From: JAEULH01 sp963789785
GTDB lineage: Bacteria > Pseudomonadota > Alphaproteobacteria > Rhodospirillales > Defluviicoccaceae
Direction of reading: 5' to 3'
Assembly: GCA_963789785.1 (NCBI GenBank)
Contig: CAWBNC010000019.1
Location: 116,088-180,087, forward strand
Length of the DNA: 64,000 nucleotides
Of this stretch, positions 51,635-60,039 are shown in pieces; the first letter of the stretch is position 1; every line of letters begins with the position of its first letter. The notes under the pieces are model-generated. The model did no database searches. It was not told the DNA's origin and worked only from the letters and a program-made list of their open reading frames with translations. The translations under genes were made by a program, and so were the position numbers.

Positions 51635-51656
51635 CCTGCAGGAGGAGGACGTTTAA

Positions 51657-51731
51657 ATGTACAACATCTTTTGGATCATCGGCGTCATCGTCGTCATCCT
51701 CGCAATACTCTCTTTCCTTGGTCTTCGGTAA
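51657..51731 (+). CDS. 24-residue membrane microprotein
   Basis: ATG 51657 follows AGGAGGAGGA with good spacing, the strongest ribosome site in this region. The product is MYNIFWIIGVIVVILAILSF and then LGLR before TAA 51729-51731. It is almost entirely one membrane helix with a small polar start and a basic end. It is 22 bases downstream of the YihY/BrkB gene, so it is probably cotranscribed. I recall near-identical short proteins in other alphaproteobacteria but cannot verify this here. Confidence 0.72.
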   Translation: MYNIFWIIGVIVVILAILSFLGLR

Positions 51732-52028
51732 CAACGCCGGGCTGGCCGGAGCCGGCATGAAAGCAGAGTAACGCTGCATCTTGGGCGGCGGCCGGGTACG
51801 TGCTCCAGGTACAAGTAGTTCCTGGGAAGTCGGCGCGCAATTTTCCCGTGTTGCGCGCCGCTTCTGCATCCGCGGTCTTCTCAGTGTATCCGGAGGTCGA
51901 AATCGTAGGCCAACAACAAGCCGATGGCATTGCTGCCGATGCCTTCGTCCTGGAACGAGACATAGCCGACGTTGACGGAGAGACCGTTGTAGATAAACGA
52001 CTTCCTTAAACGCGCCGGGCAGAGCAGG
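51732..52028. other. Gap without a supported gene
   Basis: 297 bases between the microprotein and the glycine-zipper lipoprotein. Reverse-strand codons at 51881-51990 read like the end of a beta-barrel protein (GYVSFQDEGIGSNAIGLLLA) but have no credible start and no upstream domain. This may be a gene remnant or chance. Confidence 0.35.
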
Positions 52029-52274
52029 CTATTCCCATAGCGGCTCGCCCAGATCCACGTCGTTTTCATCTGTCGCGGCACCAGCGGCAGCGCCGGCCGC
52101 GCCGCCAAGGGCGGCGCCGCCGGCGGTGCTGCCGCCGGTTACGGCCGCTCCCGCGGCGCCGGCAGCGGCGCCAATTCCCGCCCCGCTCAGCCCGCGATCC
52201 GTCGTGCTGCTGCCGCATCCGGCGGCAACGCCCGCGCCGAGCAATCCGGCCACGAGCCATGGTGAGATTTTCAT
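52029..52274 (-). CDS. Glycine-zipper lipoprotein
   Basis: 81 residues. A signal peptide with lipobox VAAGC is followed by a glycine/alanine zipper (GAGIGAAAGAAGAAVTGG, then AALGGAAGAAAGAA) and a short acidic tail. This is the build of small outer-membrane glycine-zipper lipoproteins. I start at ATG 52274 (MKISPWLVAG). Its function is unknown. Confidence 0.82.
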   Translation of the reverse strand: MKISPWLVAGLLGAGVAAGCGSSTTDRGLSGAGIGAAAGAAGAAVTGGSTAGGAALGGAAGAAAGAATDENDVDLGEPLWE

Positions 52275-52393
52275 CGCGTCCTCCCATCCTGCGCGTTCTC
52301 TTGCCGAAGCTAAATCCATGATCGCCCGCTCGCCTTAACCTGCGCAATCCGGCGACGTCGGTTCGCATGTTGAGCCGGCTGGCGGCTGCGTTC

Positions 52394-52864
52394 CTATCCG
52401 CGCGGCGGCGGGCAGGCTAGCGTTGAAATGCGTCGCGCCGAATCGCGATCGGCGTCGTTGGGCGACTTCGCCATCTCCGCCCTGCTTCTGGATGTCAGCC
52501 GCTGACTGAGCCGAATGAACGATCGGACCATCGTCGCGGATTGGTTCCGCAGCCGGCCTCCATGTCCCGTCGCCAACGCCGCTTCGTGGCGACGACCGGC
52601 CTTCATTAGCAGGACGACCTGCGCCGCTTCCGCGTGAAACAACGCATGGGCTTGTCTCGCCGCCTCATACTCGGGAAGATGCCGGTAGTGCGCGGCTTGG
52701 CCGTATATCCAGCGGCCGAGATCGCATTGATCGTCCCGCATGGTGACACGAACGTCGAGGGATCCTGAGCCATAGACATATTCGCGAAGATGGACGATCC
52801 ATTCCGCATGCGCACGCAACAGAAGTCGGATATCGATTGGCGACTCTTGCCTGGCCACGGGCAC
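52394..52864 (-). CDS. Stand-alone CZB (chemoreceptor zinc-binding) domain protein
   Basis: 156 residues. A CZB domain occupies about residues 10-90, with His in RAHAEWIVHL, Cys in DQCDLGRWIYG, and the later H..FH pair in AHALFHAEAAQVV. This is the usual 3His/1Cys zinc site. CZB domains sense zinc or hypochlorite and are normally fused to chemoreceptors or diguanylate cyclases. Here there is no partner domain. The C terminus is basic and low in complexity, and may be affected by a frame error. Confidence 0.75.
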   Translation of the reverse strand: MPVARQESPIDIRLLLRAHAEWIVHLREYVYGSGSLDVRVTMRDDQCDLGRWIYGQAAHYRHLPEYEAARQAHALFHAEAAQVVLLMKAGRRHEAALATGHGGRLRNQSATMVRSFIRLSQRLTSRSRAEMAKSPNDADRDSARRISTLACPPPRG

Positions 52865-52983
52865 GAACGATTACCTCTTTCGCTCGCCGCACTATACGCG
52901 CTCGAAAGGTCGAACTCCATCGGCGCCGACCAGTCGGTCGGCTGGAACCGTTCTCATCGTTTCAGCCGATCGCAGGGCAAGCA

Positions 52984-53898
52984 ATGAAACTGCGGACGAG
53001 GGCCGTCGGCGCGTTTCTCCTCGCAGCATGTGCCGGTTGCGCGAGCGGCAACATCCGCGATGCCTACGTGGCCGGCTGGCAGAGCCAGCGGGACGTGTAC
53101 ATCCACCAGTTCGTCCACGCGAACTTCGCGAGGGAGCGGGCCTGGGCCGTCCAGAGTGAAAAGCTGGAGAAGTCGGAGTCGGTCGATTGGCCGGATTACG
53201 CCCGGCCCCTTCTGGCCGCGGCCACGCGCGCCCGGGCCCTTTCCGAAGACCGGGGACGGGCCCTGGATCTGGAACGCTTTCTTGCGCACATGCGCTCGAC
53301 TCCGACGGCGCAAGCGACGGTCGACTGGTTCGCCGGCGATGCAGCCGATATCAGGAACGCAGCGAACGACAGCGTCGAGCGCACGAAGGAGCTTCTCGGC
53401 CGGCTTGCCGGCCCCGCTCAATTGACGGAGGATCTTTTCCAGCGCATCGCGTCGTCAGCGGCGGCGGAGGGTGTGGTCCGTGGGCGGGCGCTGCAGCATG
53501 CCAACCTGCGGCGTACGGCCGGCCTCTATTTCCGCGCGAGGGACGATCAGGTGGTGCTTCCCGGCGATGCCGGGCCTGACGGTGCAGGGTTGAGGGACGG
53601 TGGGGACGAGACCGCCGCCACCGGCGGCATCGGCGCGCGACGGGATCTGATCGGCGAGGTCGACCGGCTTCTGGACTCGGCCGACCTGCGTGCGGCCATT
53701 CTTCGGCCACGCGCGTGTCATCGGACCGACGAGGTCGTGACCTGCGTCCCTCAATCGACCGGCGCCGAGGTGCCGGAAGGAGACGGGACGGGGGCGACGT
53801 CGCCGGCCGACGCCTTGACCCCGCCCGCGGATAATGCGAACGAAGTATGGCCGAACATGCCGCGGCGGGAATTCTTTGAGGAGGGATCCGGATGGTGA
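52984..53898 (+). CDS. Hypothetical lipoprotein
   Basis: 304 residues with a lipoprotein signal (AVGAFLLAACAGCASG; lipidation at Cys16 or Cys19). The mature part has a helical N-terminal region (AYVAGWQSQRDVYIHQFVHA) and an acidic, low-complexity C terminus. I do not recognise a family. It lies 85 bases upstream of the TAXI gene on the same strand, so the two may be coexpressed. Confidence 0.65.
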   Translation: MKLRTRAVGAFLLAACAGCASGNIRDAYVAGWQSQRDVYIHQFVHANFARERAWAVQSEKLEKSESVDWPDYARPLLAAATRARALSEDRGRALDLERFLAHMRSTPTAQATVDWFAGDAADIRNAANDSVERTKELLGRLAGPAQLTEDLFQRIASSAAAEGVVRGRALQHANLRRTAGLYFRARDDQVVLPGDAGPDGAGLRDGGDETAATGGIGARRDLIGEVDRLLDSADLRAAILRPRACHRTDEVVTCVPQSTGAEVPEGDGTGATSPADALTPPADNANEVWPNMPRREFFEEGSGW

Positions 53899-53983
53899 GG
53901 GGCGCATGCCGTGCCTACACGAAGCCGCGACGCCTTCCGCCCTGGCGGCTAAGGTCGGTTCGGTGAACAGGACGGAGCAGGGG

Positions 53984-55123
53984 ATGGCAGCAAGTCGATG
54001 TCGCGCGGGCAGGGCCCTCGTTTTGCTGATCGCGACCTTATTCGGCTTGGCGCTTGCCTGCGAAGCGGGCGCCGCCGCCGGCGACGGTCGGGCCAATGGC
54101 GACGCGCTGGCCTCGGTCGGCATTCTCTCGGCTGGCGCGAGCAGCACCGATGTCCGCATCGTTGCCGATATGGCCGAGGTTCTCGACAATCCCCGGCTTC
54201 GCATCGTCCCCATCATCGGCCATGGCGGGATCCGCAACGTCGACGATCTTCTGACCCTTCCGGTCGCCGACGTTGCCATCGTACAGAGCGACGTCCTGAC
54301 CGCACTCGGCGCGGACCAGAGCCGCAAGGGTGTCACCGACAAGCTTGTCTACATCGCCAAGCTGTTCAATGAGGAGGTGCACGTCCTCGCCCGAAAGGAG
54401 ATCGGCAGCCTTGCCGATCTGGCCAACCGCACCGTCGCCGTCGGCCCCGCCGATGGGGGATCGAGCGTGACCGCCGGAGCGCTATTCGCCGCTCTGTCCA
54501 TCCCGATCCAGCCGCTGTTCGAGGCCCCGTCCGCAGCGATGACGAAACTGAGGGCCGGCGAGATCGACGCGATCGTCTACGTCGCCGGAAAACCGGCGCC
54601 GCTCATGACCGAACCCGGTAACGCGGCGGCGAGCCCGCAGGGCTTGCACTTCCTGAGCATACCGGTCAATGAGCATCTGCTTGCCGCCTACGTCCCCTCG
54701 GCGCTTGGCCACGGTGACTATCCCGACCTGATCGCGTCGGGGGAGACCGTCGAGACGATTTCGGTGCCCATGGTCATGGTTGCCTCGGCAGGCCGCGCGG
54801 CGCAGAGCGGCTACCTTGACGCCTTCATCGAAGCCTTCTTCGGCAACTTTGCGCAGCTTCAGGATCCGCAGCGCAATCCCAAATGGCGCGAGGTCAACCT
54901 CGCGGCAACGGTCCCCGGCTTGCGCAGGCTGCCCGCTTCCGTCGATTGGGTCCGCACCAACATGGCCACGCCGGAGGAACGCAAGCTTCAGGAGGCTTTC
55001 GCCGACATTCTGCGCTTCATCAAGGAACAGAACATCAAGCCGGAAGCAAAGCCGAGCGACCAGGATCTGAAGGCGTTGTTCTGGCGCTTCGTCGACTGGC
55101 GCGCCGCACAGACGCGGCCCTGA
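53984..55123 (+). CDS. TAXI-family TRAP solute-binding protein
   Basis: 379 residues. A signal peptide (ALVLLIATLFGLALACEAGA) leads into a TAXI binding-protein fold with TDVRIVADMAEVL, VADVAIVQSDVLTALG, KLFNEEVHVLARKEIGSLAD, ANRTVAVGPADGGSSVTAG and AGEIDAIVYVAGKPA. TAXI proteins deliver substrates to a TRAP 4TM/12TM permease. No such permease gene is nearby. I use ATG 53984, preceded by GGAG, as the start. Confidence 0.85.
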   Translation: MAASRCRAGRALVLLIATLFGLALACEAGAAAGDGRANGDALASVGILSAGASSTDVRIVADMAEVLDNPRLRIVPIIGHGGIRNVDDLLTLPVADVAIVQSDVLTALGADQSRKGVTDKLVYIAKLFNEEVHVLARKEIGSLADLANRTVAVGPADGGSSVTAGALFAALSIPIQPLFEAPSAAMTKLRAGEIDAIVYVAGKPAPLMTEPGNAAASPQGLHFLSIPVNEHLLAAYVPSALGHGDYPDLIASGETVETISVPMVMVASAGRAAQSGYLDAFIEAFFGNFAQLQDPQRNPKWREVNLAATVPGLRRLPASVDWVRTNMATPEERKLQEAFADILRFIKEQNIKPEAKPSDQDLKALFWRFVDWRAAQTRP

Positions 55124-55156
55124 CTGCCGGGCCCGGCCCTGCCGCGCGGCCGTCGG

Positions 55157-56744
55157 CTACTGCTGTGTCGGCTGCGCCTGCGGTGACGGCTGTGTCGGCT
55201 GGACCGCCATGGCCGCAACCAGCGCGTCGAGACGCTCGTGCGCCGTCGTATCGCCGCGCGCGATGGCAATGCGATACCAGGCTGCCGCCTGTTCCGGATC
55301 GGCGTCTACGCCCCGGATCGCGCTGCGCTCCAGGTAGACCGGATCGTAACTCGCCGCCATCGCCGTTGCCGCGGTGGCGCTTCCGGTTTCCGCGGCGCGG
55401 CTGAAGAACCGCCGGGCGGAGACGGCATCGGAGCCTCGAAGCAGCACGTCGCCGCGGGCGACGAGAAATTCCGCGGTGGCCTCGCCACTGGGTCCGGCCG
55501 GTGCTCCGAGGTCCGTAAGCGTCTCCGTTCCCGTGCGCTCCATATACGCCGGGTTCGGCCCGCTCTGGCCGCGGGCGACCACGTCCGCGGGTCCCTGAGC
55601 CACATTCTCTAGCCCATTGGCCGGCACGCCAGGCGCGGCCGGCGCTGAGAACGCCGCTTGGAGGTAGGCGCTTCCGTCCCGGACAAGCGCGCGACCGTCC
55701 GGCAGGGCCACGGCCGCCGCGACAACCGCCGCCGCAAGAAGTCCCGCCGAGGATCCGGCCCAGACGAGACGGCGCCTGCGTTTCCTGGCAGGCGCTTTCG
55801 CGTCCACCAGAACCAGCGCCCGTGCATTCACCGCCGGCGACGGCGTCGTTAGCGGAAGGCAGGCGCCCGGCGGTTCGATGAGGTCGGCAGTGATCGTCCG
55901 CCGGGACGCCTGCCAGGCGAAAATCATCGCCTGCGCGGCGCTGGCGTTCAACTCGCCCAGCACACCGTGCGAAACCTCGGCGAGCCGGTTGATCGCGTCC
56001 TCCTCGAACAGACCGGTGTCCGGGCAGCCGGCGGCGTCAAGGCAGTATTCGACATAGGCCCTGACCTCCTCGCCGCTCAGCGGCCGCAACGGGAAGTCGG
56101 CCGCGGCGCCGTTCCACAGCGCCGGCAGGCCGGCGCCCTTGGCGACACGATCAAGCCGTTCGCGGAGATCGGCCGGCCCGCTGAGCAGCACGGCCAGATC
56201 CGGCGCGGGCGGACCGGTCATGGCCATGCCGGCATCGCTCCGTGCGTCCGCCGGCACGAGAACCGCCAGACGCAGCAGCCCGGCGAGAGCGGCGTCGGCG
56301 AGACGGTCGGCATCGTCGACCGCAATGGCAATCGGTACCTGCGCGCGCTGTGCGGCATGCGCCCGCAAGCTTTCGGCGGCGGCATCCGGCTTTCGCTCGG
56401 TCATGGCCCGGAACAGCCCGAAGTTCCGGCATGCGGCGAGGAGGATGTCGTCGTCGGACAGGTGTTCCGGGTGTGGCAGCGACTTCGGTCTCGACGGTAA
56501 AAACCCGCCATCCGGCCGGCTTAAGCGCGTCGAAGATCTGCCTCAGGGTGCTCGTGCGTCCGGTACCCGCCTCGCCCGAGACAAGCAGCAGGCGCACGGG
56601 TTCGCCGCCGGTTTTGCCGGTCAGCGCATCGGCCCCCTGCGGCGTAACGCCGGGAGGGAAAAAGTCGCGACGCCGCGGCGCGACCCTGAAGGGCTCGCTC
56701 AAAAGCCCGAAATGCCTGAGGAGCCGACCGTTCTCCACCTGCAA
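55157..56744 (-). CDS. ExeA-like AAA ATPase with membrane helix and Sel1-like repeats (one frameshift)
   Basis: About 528 residues. The N terminus (RLLRHFGLLSEPFRVAP) and P-loop region resemble GspA/ExeA-type ATPases. Walker A reads SGEAGTGRTS, with Arg in place of the invariant Lys, and Walker B reads IAIAVDDADRL. The frame changes near 56480. A membrane helix (LVWAGSSAGLLAAAVVAAAVAL) separates the ATPase from a periplasmic part with Sel1/TPR-like helices (DAVSARRFFSRAAETGSATA; EQAAAWYRIAIARGD). It converges on the TAXI gene 34 bases away. Confidence 0.75.
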
Positions 56745-56997
56745 CTCACTCGTCGTTGTCTACCCGATTATATAGACGTTAGCATGAACGGCGCCGGCGT
56801 CAATGTTTCCAGTTTTCCGCCACATTGCATGTTGACCTGTCTCCCAAACACCGCGCAACGCCCGCTCGGGCGCGGACATAGGTGATGGCGCGGTTTCGAA
56901 GCTCTTCCCTGAAGTTCTTCCGTTCGGCAATCGCTTGCGGCGACAACGCGGTGATGCGGTAGGCTCCGCGCTTCGTCGCCGGCTTTTGCCGGTTTGC

Positions 56998-57073
56998 GCG
57001 CCCGTAGCTCAATGGATAGAGCACCTGACTACGGATCAGGAGGTTAGGGGTTCGAGTCCTCTCGGGCGCGCCA
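56998..57073 (+). tRNA. tRNA-Arg (anticodon ACG)
   Basis: GCGCCCG acceptor, D-loop AGCTCAATGGATAGAGC, anticodon stem-loop CTGACTACGGATCAG (anticodon ACG), T-loop GGTTCGAGTCC and the pairing CGGGCGC with encoded CCA. All four arms are readable, 76 bases. ACG is read as ICG and decodes CGU, CGC and CGA. Confidence 0.96.
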
Positions 57074-57085
57074 AAAATCAAGGAC

Positions 57086-57352
57086 TTAGGGTAGAACGGA
57101 ACAAGCACTGTCCAAACCGTCCAACACAGCTTTTGGCGCGCGAGTTGGACAGTCGAACAAGGCCGGGACTAGCCGGATTCCGGAAAGTTGGGGCGTCACC
57201 ACTCCGGCGGCGTGATAACAAACATTTCTCACCAACCCCAACTCCGCGAGAAAGTCGCGCGCAAACATCTCCCACGTATCGCCGTCCGGAATTCGGTCCA
57301 ATCGATCATCACGAAGCGCCACTATGATCTGGTTTGCGATGGCACAGGCAGC
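57086..57352 (-). pseudogene. 5'-truncated gene remnant next to IS630
   Basis: An open frame from the IS boundary (57352) to 57086 reads AACAIANQIIVALRDDRLDR, then PDGDTWEMFARDFLAELGL. The start is missing: the frame is cut exactly at the TA target of the IS. The phrase resembles the N-terminal part of some restriction-endonuclease-like proteins, but I am not sure. It is a fragment of a gene destroyed by the insertion or an IS-linked deletion. Confidence 0.5.
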
Positions 57353-57354
57353 TA

Positions 57355-58492
57355 GTGCACTGATTTATTCGGATGGTACAGGCAGGCGGTTGAGCTTGGC
57401 GAGGATGGATTGGGCGGGTTTGGTCCAGACGAAGGGGTTTGGGGTGCGGTTGTGCTCCCGAATGTATCTGCGGATGGCTTCCTGGAGATCGGCGACGGAT
57501 TTGAAGACGCCGCGCCGGATGCGCCTTCGGGAGATGATGGAGAAGAAGCCTTCGACGGCGTTGATCCAAGAGGCGGAGGTGGGGGTGAAATGGAAGATCC
57601 AGCGCGGATGGTCGACCAGCCATTGCCTGACCTTGGGGTGTTTGTGGGTGGCGTAGTTGTCGGCGATGGCGTGGATGATTTTGCCGGCCGGGACGGTGCG
57701 TTCCACGGCGTTGAGGAACTTGATGAACTCCGCGTGGGTGTGCTTCGGCATGCAGCGGCCGACCACGGTGCCCTCGAGGATATTGAGGGCGGCAAACAGC
57801 GTTGTGGTGCCGTTGCGCTTGTAGTCGTGGGTCATGGTGCCGCACTTGCCGGGTTTGAGGGGCAGGCCCGGCTGGGTGCGGTCGAGGGCCTGGATCTGGC
57901 TTTTCTCGTCGATGGACACGACCACCGCGTGGGCGGGCGGGTTCATGTAGAGGCCGACGATGTCCTCGACTTTGGCGGCGAAGGCCGGATCGTTGGATTT
58001 CTTGAAGGTGCGGATGCGATGGGGTTGGAGACGATGGGCTTCCCAGATGCGTTGCACGGCACTCAGGCTGATGCCGACCGCCTTGGCGACCATGCGCCCC
58101 GTCCAGTGGGTGGCTTCGCCGGGTGGTTCGCCGCAGGGCAGGGCCAGAACCCTGGCTACCGTCGCCGCCGGGAGAGGCGCTTTGCCGGGCTTGCGCGTCT
58201 TGTCGCGCAGCAGCCCGTCCACCCCCTCCTCGGCAAAGCGCTGCTGCCAGCGCCATACCGCCGGGCGGCTGGCATCGGTTCGGCGAGCCACCTCCAGGAC
58301 GAGCAGCCTCTCCGCCGACAGAAGAACAATGTTGGCCCGCTGCGCATGCTTCTGCGAACGGTTGCGATCACCGGCGACGGCGACCAGACGGGCGCGGTCT
58401 TCGGCTCCAAGAAGGATACAAACGGTCTGTCCCATGCCCACAGAATTGCATGGATCAGACCTACGGTGAATTGTTAGTTTGGTTCAGTGCAC
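57355..58492 (-). mobile_element. IS630-family insertion sequence, copy 1
   Basis: 1138 bases bounded by GTGCACTGA inverted ends and TA dinucleotides (57353-57354 and 58493-58494). TA target duplication is the rule for IS630/Tc1-mariner elements. It encodes one transposase on the reverse strand. Confidence 0.93.
57365..58441 (-). CDS. IS630-family transposase, copy 1
   Basis: 358 residues. The N-terminal helix-turn-helix part has EVARRTDASRPAVWRWQQRF. The DDE catalytic residues are in VVSIDEKSQI, IADNYATHKH and SWINAVEGFF. The protein appears identical to copy 2; only the stop codon differs (TAA here, TGA in copy 2). It is full length and probably functional. Confidence 0.95.
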   Translation of the reverse strand: MGMGQTVCILLGAEDRARLVAVAGDRNRSQKHAQRANIVLLSAERLLVLEVARRTDASRPAVWRWQQRFAEEGVDGLLRDKTRKPGKAPLPAATVARVLALPCGEPPGEATHWTGRMVAKAVGISLSAVQRIWEAHRLQPHRIRTFKKSNDPAFAAKVEDIVGLYMNPPAHAVVVSIDEKSQIQALDRTQPGLPLKPGKCGTMTHDYKRNGTTTLFAALNILEGTVVGRCMPKHTHAEFIKFLNAVERTVPAGKIIHAIADNYATHKHPKVRQWLVDHPRWIFHFTPTSASWINAVEGFFSIISRRRIRRGVFKSVADLQEAIRRYIREHNRTPNPFVWTKPAQSILAKLNRLPVPSE

Positions 58493-58494
58493 TA

Positions 58495-59632
58495 GTGCAC
58501 TGATTCATTCGGATGGTACAGGCAGGCGGTTGAGCTTGGCGAGGATGGATTGGGCGGGTTTGGTCCAGACGAAGGGGTTTGGGGTGCGGTTGTGCTCCCG
58601 AATGTATCTGCGGATGGCTTCCTGGAGATCGGCGACGGATTTGAAGACGCCGCGCCGGATGCGCCTTCGGGAGATGATGGAGAAGAAGCCTTCGACGGCG
58701 TTGATCCAAGAGGCGGAGGTGGGGGTGAAATGGAAGATCCAGCGCGGATGGTCGACCAGCCATTGCCTGACCTTGGGGTGTTTGTGGGTGGCGTAGTTGT
58801 CGGCGATGGCGTGGATGATTTTGCCGGCCGGGACGGTGCGTTCCACGGCGTTGAGGAACTTGATGAACTCCGCGTGGGTGTGCTTCGGCATGCAGCGGCC
58901 GACCACGGTGCCCTCGAGGATATTGAGGGCGGCAAACAGCGTTGTGGTGCCGTTGCGCTTGTAGTCGTGGGTCATGGTGCCGCACTTGCCGGGTTTGAGG
59001 GGCAGGCCCGGCTGGGTGCGGTCGAGGGCCTGGATCTGGCTTTTCTCGTCGATGGACACGACCACCGCGTGGGCGGGCGGGTTCATGTAGAGGCCGACGA
59101 TGTCCTCGACTTTGGCGGCGAAGGCCGGATCGTTGGATTTCTTGAAGGTGCGGATGCGATGGGGTTGGAGACGATGGGCTTCCCAGATGCGTTGCACGGC
59201 ACTCAGGCTGATGCCGACCGCCTTGGCGACCATGCGCCCCGTCCAGTGGGTGGCTTCGCCGGGTGGTTCGCCGCAGGGCAGGGCCAGAACCCTGGCTACC
59301 GTCGCCGCCGGGAGAGGCGCTTTGCCGGGCTTGCGCGTCTTGTCGCGCAGCAGCCCGTCCACCCCCTCCTCGGCAAAGCGCTGCTGCCAGCGCCATACCG
59401 CCGGGCGGCTGGCATCGGTTCGGCGAGCCACCTCCAGGACGAGCAGCCTCTCCGCCGACAGAAGAACAATGTTGGCCCGCTGCGCATGCTTCTGCGAACG
59501 GTTGCGATCACCGGCGACGGCGACCAGACGGGCGCGGTCTTCGGCTCCAAGAAGGATACAAACGGTCTGTCCCATGCCCACAAAATCGCATGGATCAGAC
59601 CTACGGTGAATCGTTAGTTTGGTTCAGTGCAC
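58495..59632 (-). mobile_element. IS630-family insertion sequence, copy 2
   Basis: 1138 bases, the same length and orientation as copy 1, with the single TA at 58493-58494 shared between them and another TA at 59633-59634. The two copies are directly abutting and differ at only a few bases outside the transposase gene. Confidence 0.93.
58505..59581 (-). CDS. IS630-family transposase, copy 2
   Basis: 358 residues, apparently identical to copy 1, with the same DDE residues (SIDEKS, ADNYATH, NAVEGF). Near-identity of the two copies means the tandem arrangement is recent. The downstream boundary falls inside a cyclase gene fragment. Confidence 0.95.
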   Translation of the reverse strand: MGMGQTVCILLGAEDRARLVAVAGDRNRSQKHAQRANIVLLSAERLLVLEVARRTDASRPAVWRWQQRFAEEGVDGLLRDKTRKPGKAPLPAATVARVLALPCGEPPGEATHWTGRMVAKAVGISLSAVQRIWEAHRLQPHRIRTFKKSNDPAFAAKVEDIVGLYMNPPAHAVVVSIDEKSQIQALDRTQPGLPLKPGKCGTMTHDYKRNGTTTLFAALNILEGTVVGRCMPKHTHAEFIKFLNAVERTVPAGKIIHAIADNYATHKHPKVRQWLVDHPRWIFHFTPTSASWINAVEGFFSIISRRRIRRGVFKSVADLQEAIRRYIREHNRTPNPFVWTKPAQSILAKLNRLPVPSE

Positions 59633-59636
59633 TAGG

Positions 59637-59892
59637 GGCCCGTCTCGAGCAGTTGAACAAGAAGCTCGCGACCCGCATCCTGATCTCGCAGACCACGATG
59701 GACAGGATCTCGGGCCACTATCGCATCAGGCCCATGGGGACGGTGGCGTTGCGCGGCAAGAGCCGGCGCGTCGCGATATACTGCGTCGATGGATACAAGG
59801 ACGCCGACGAGCCGCAATCGGTGGTCGAGGGCCGCACATCGCCGGATGCGCTCGCCGAGCAGAGCCCACGCGGGGATCAGCCGCGCCAGTGA
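59637..59892 (+). pseudogene. Adenylate/guanylate cyclase C-terminal fragment (copy 1)
   Basis: The frame entering from the IS boundary reads ARLEQLNKKLATRILISQTT, then the C-terminal part of a class III cyclase catalytic domain (RIRPMGTVALRGKSRRVAIY). It is cut at the IS630 TA site, so the rest of the cyclase is missing. Its TGA overlaps a GTG that opens a short HIT-like start (TPFTLDG), as in the second copy. Confidence 0.82.
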
Positions 59893-60039
59893 CGCCATTC
59901 ACCCTCGACGGGACCAGATCGCCCTGCTTGGGACGGGCTCATCCGAATGCAGCGATTTGGTCGGCGCCGCCGCTCCAAACCTGATCCAGGCCGATCCGCA
60001 ACATGCGGTAACCGACAAGAACCAGGCCACCGGCCGCTT

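Noticed and set aside
51881..52108. Possible beta-barrel fragment on the reverse strand
   Set aside because: Only about 35 residues look structured; there is no start, signal sequence or upstream domain, and the frame overlaps the lipoprotein gene.
57410..58477. A 355-codon open frame opposite the IS630 transposase (and the same in copy 2)
   Set aside because: It is a complementary-strand shadow of a high-GC gene with clear DDE motifs. It is open in both copies only because the copies are identical.
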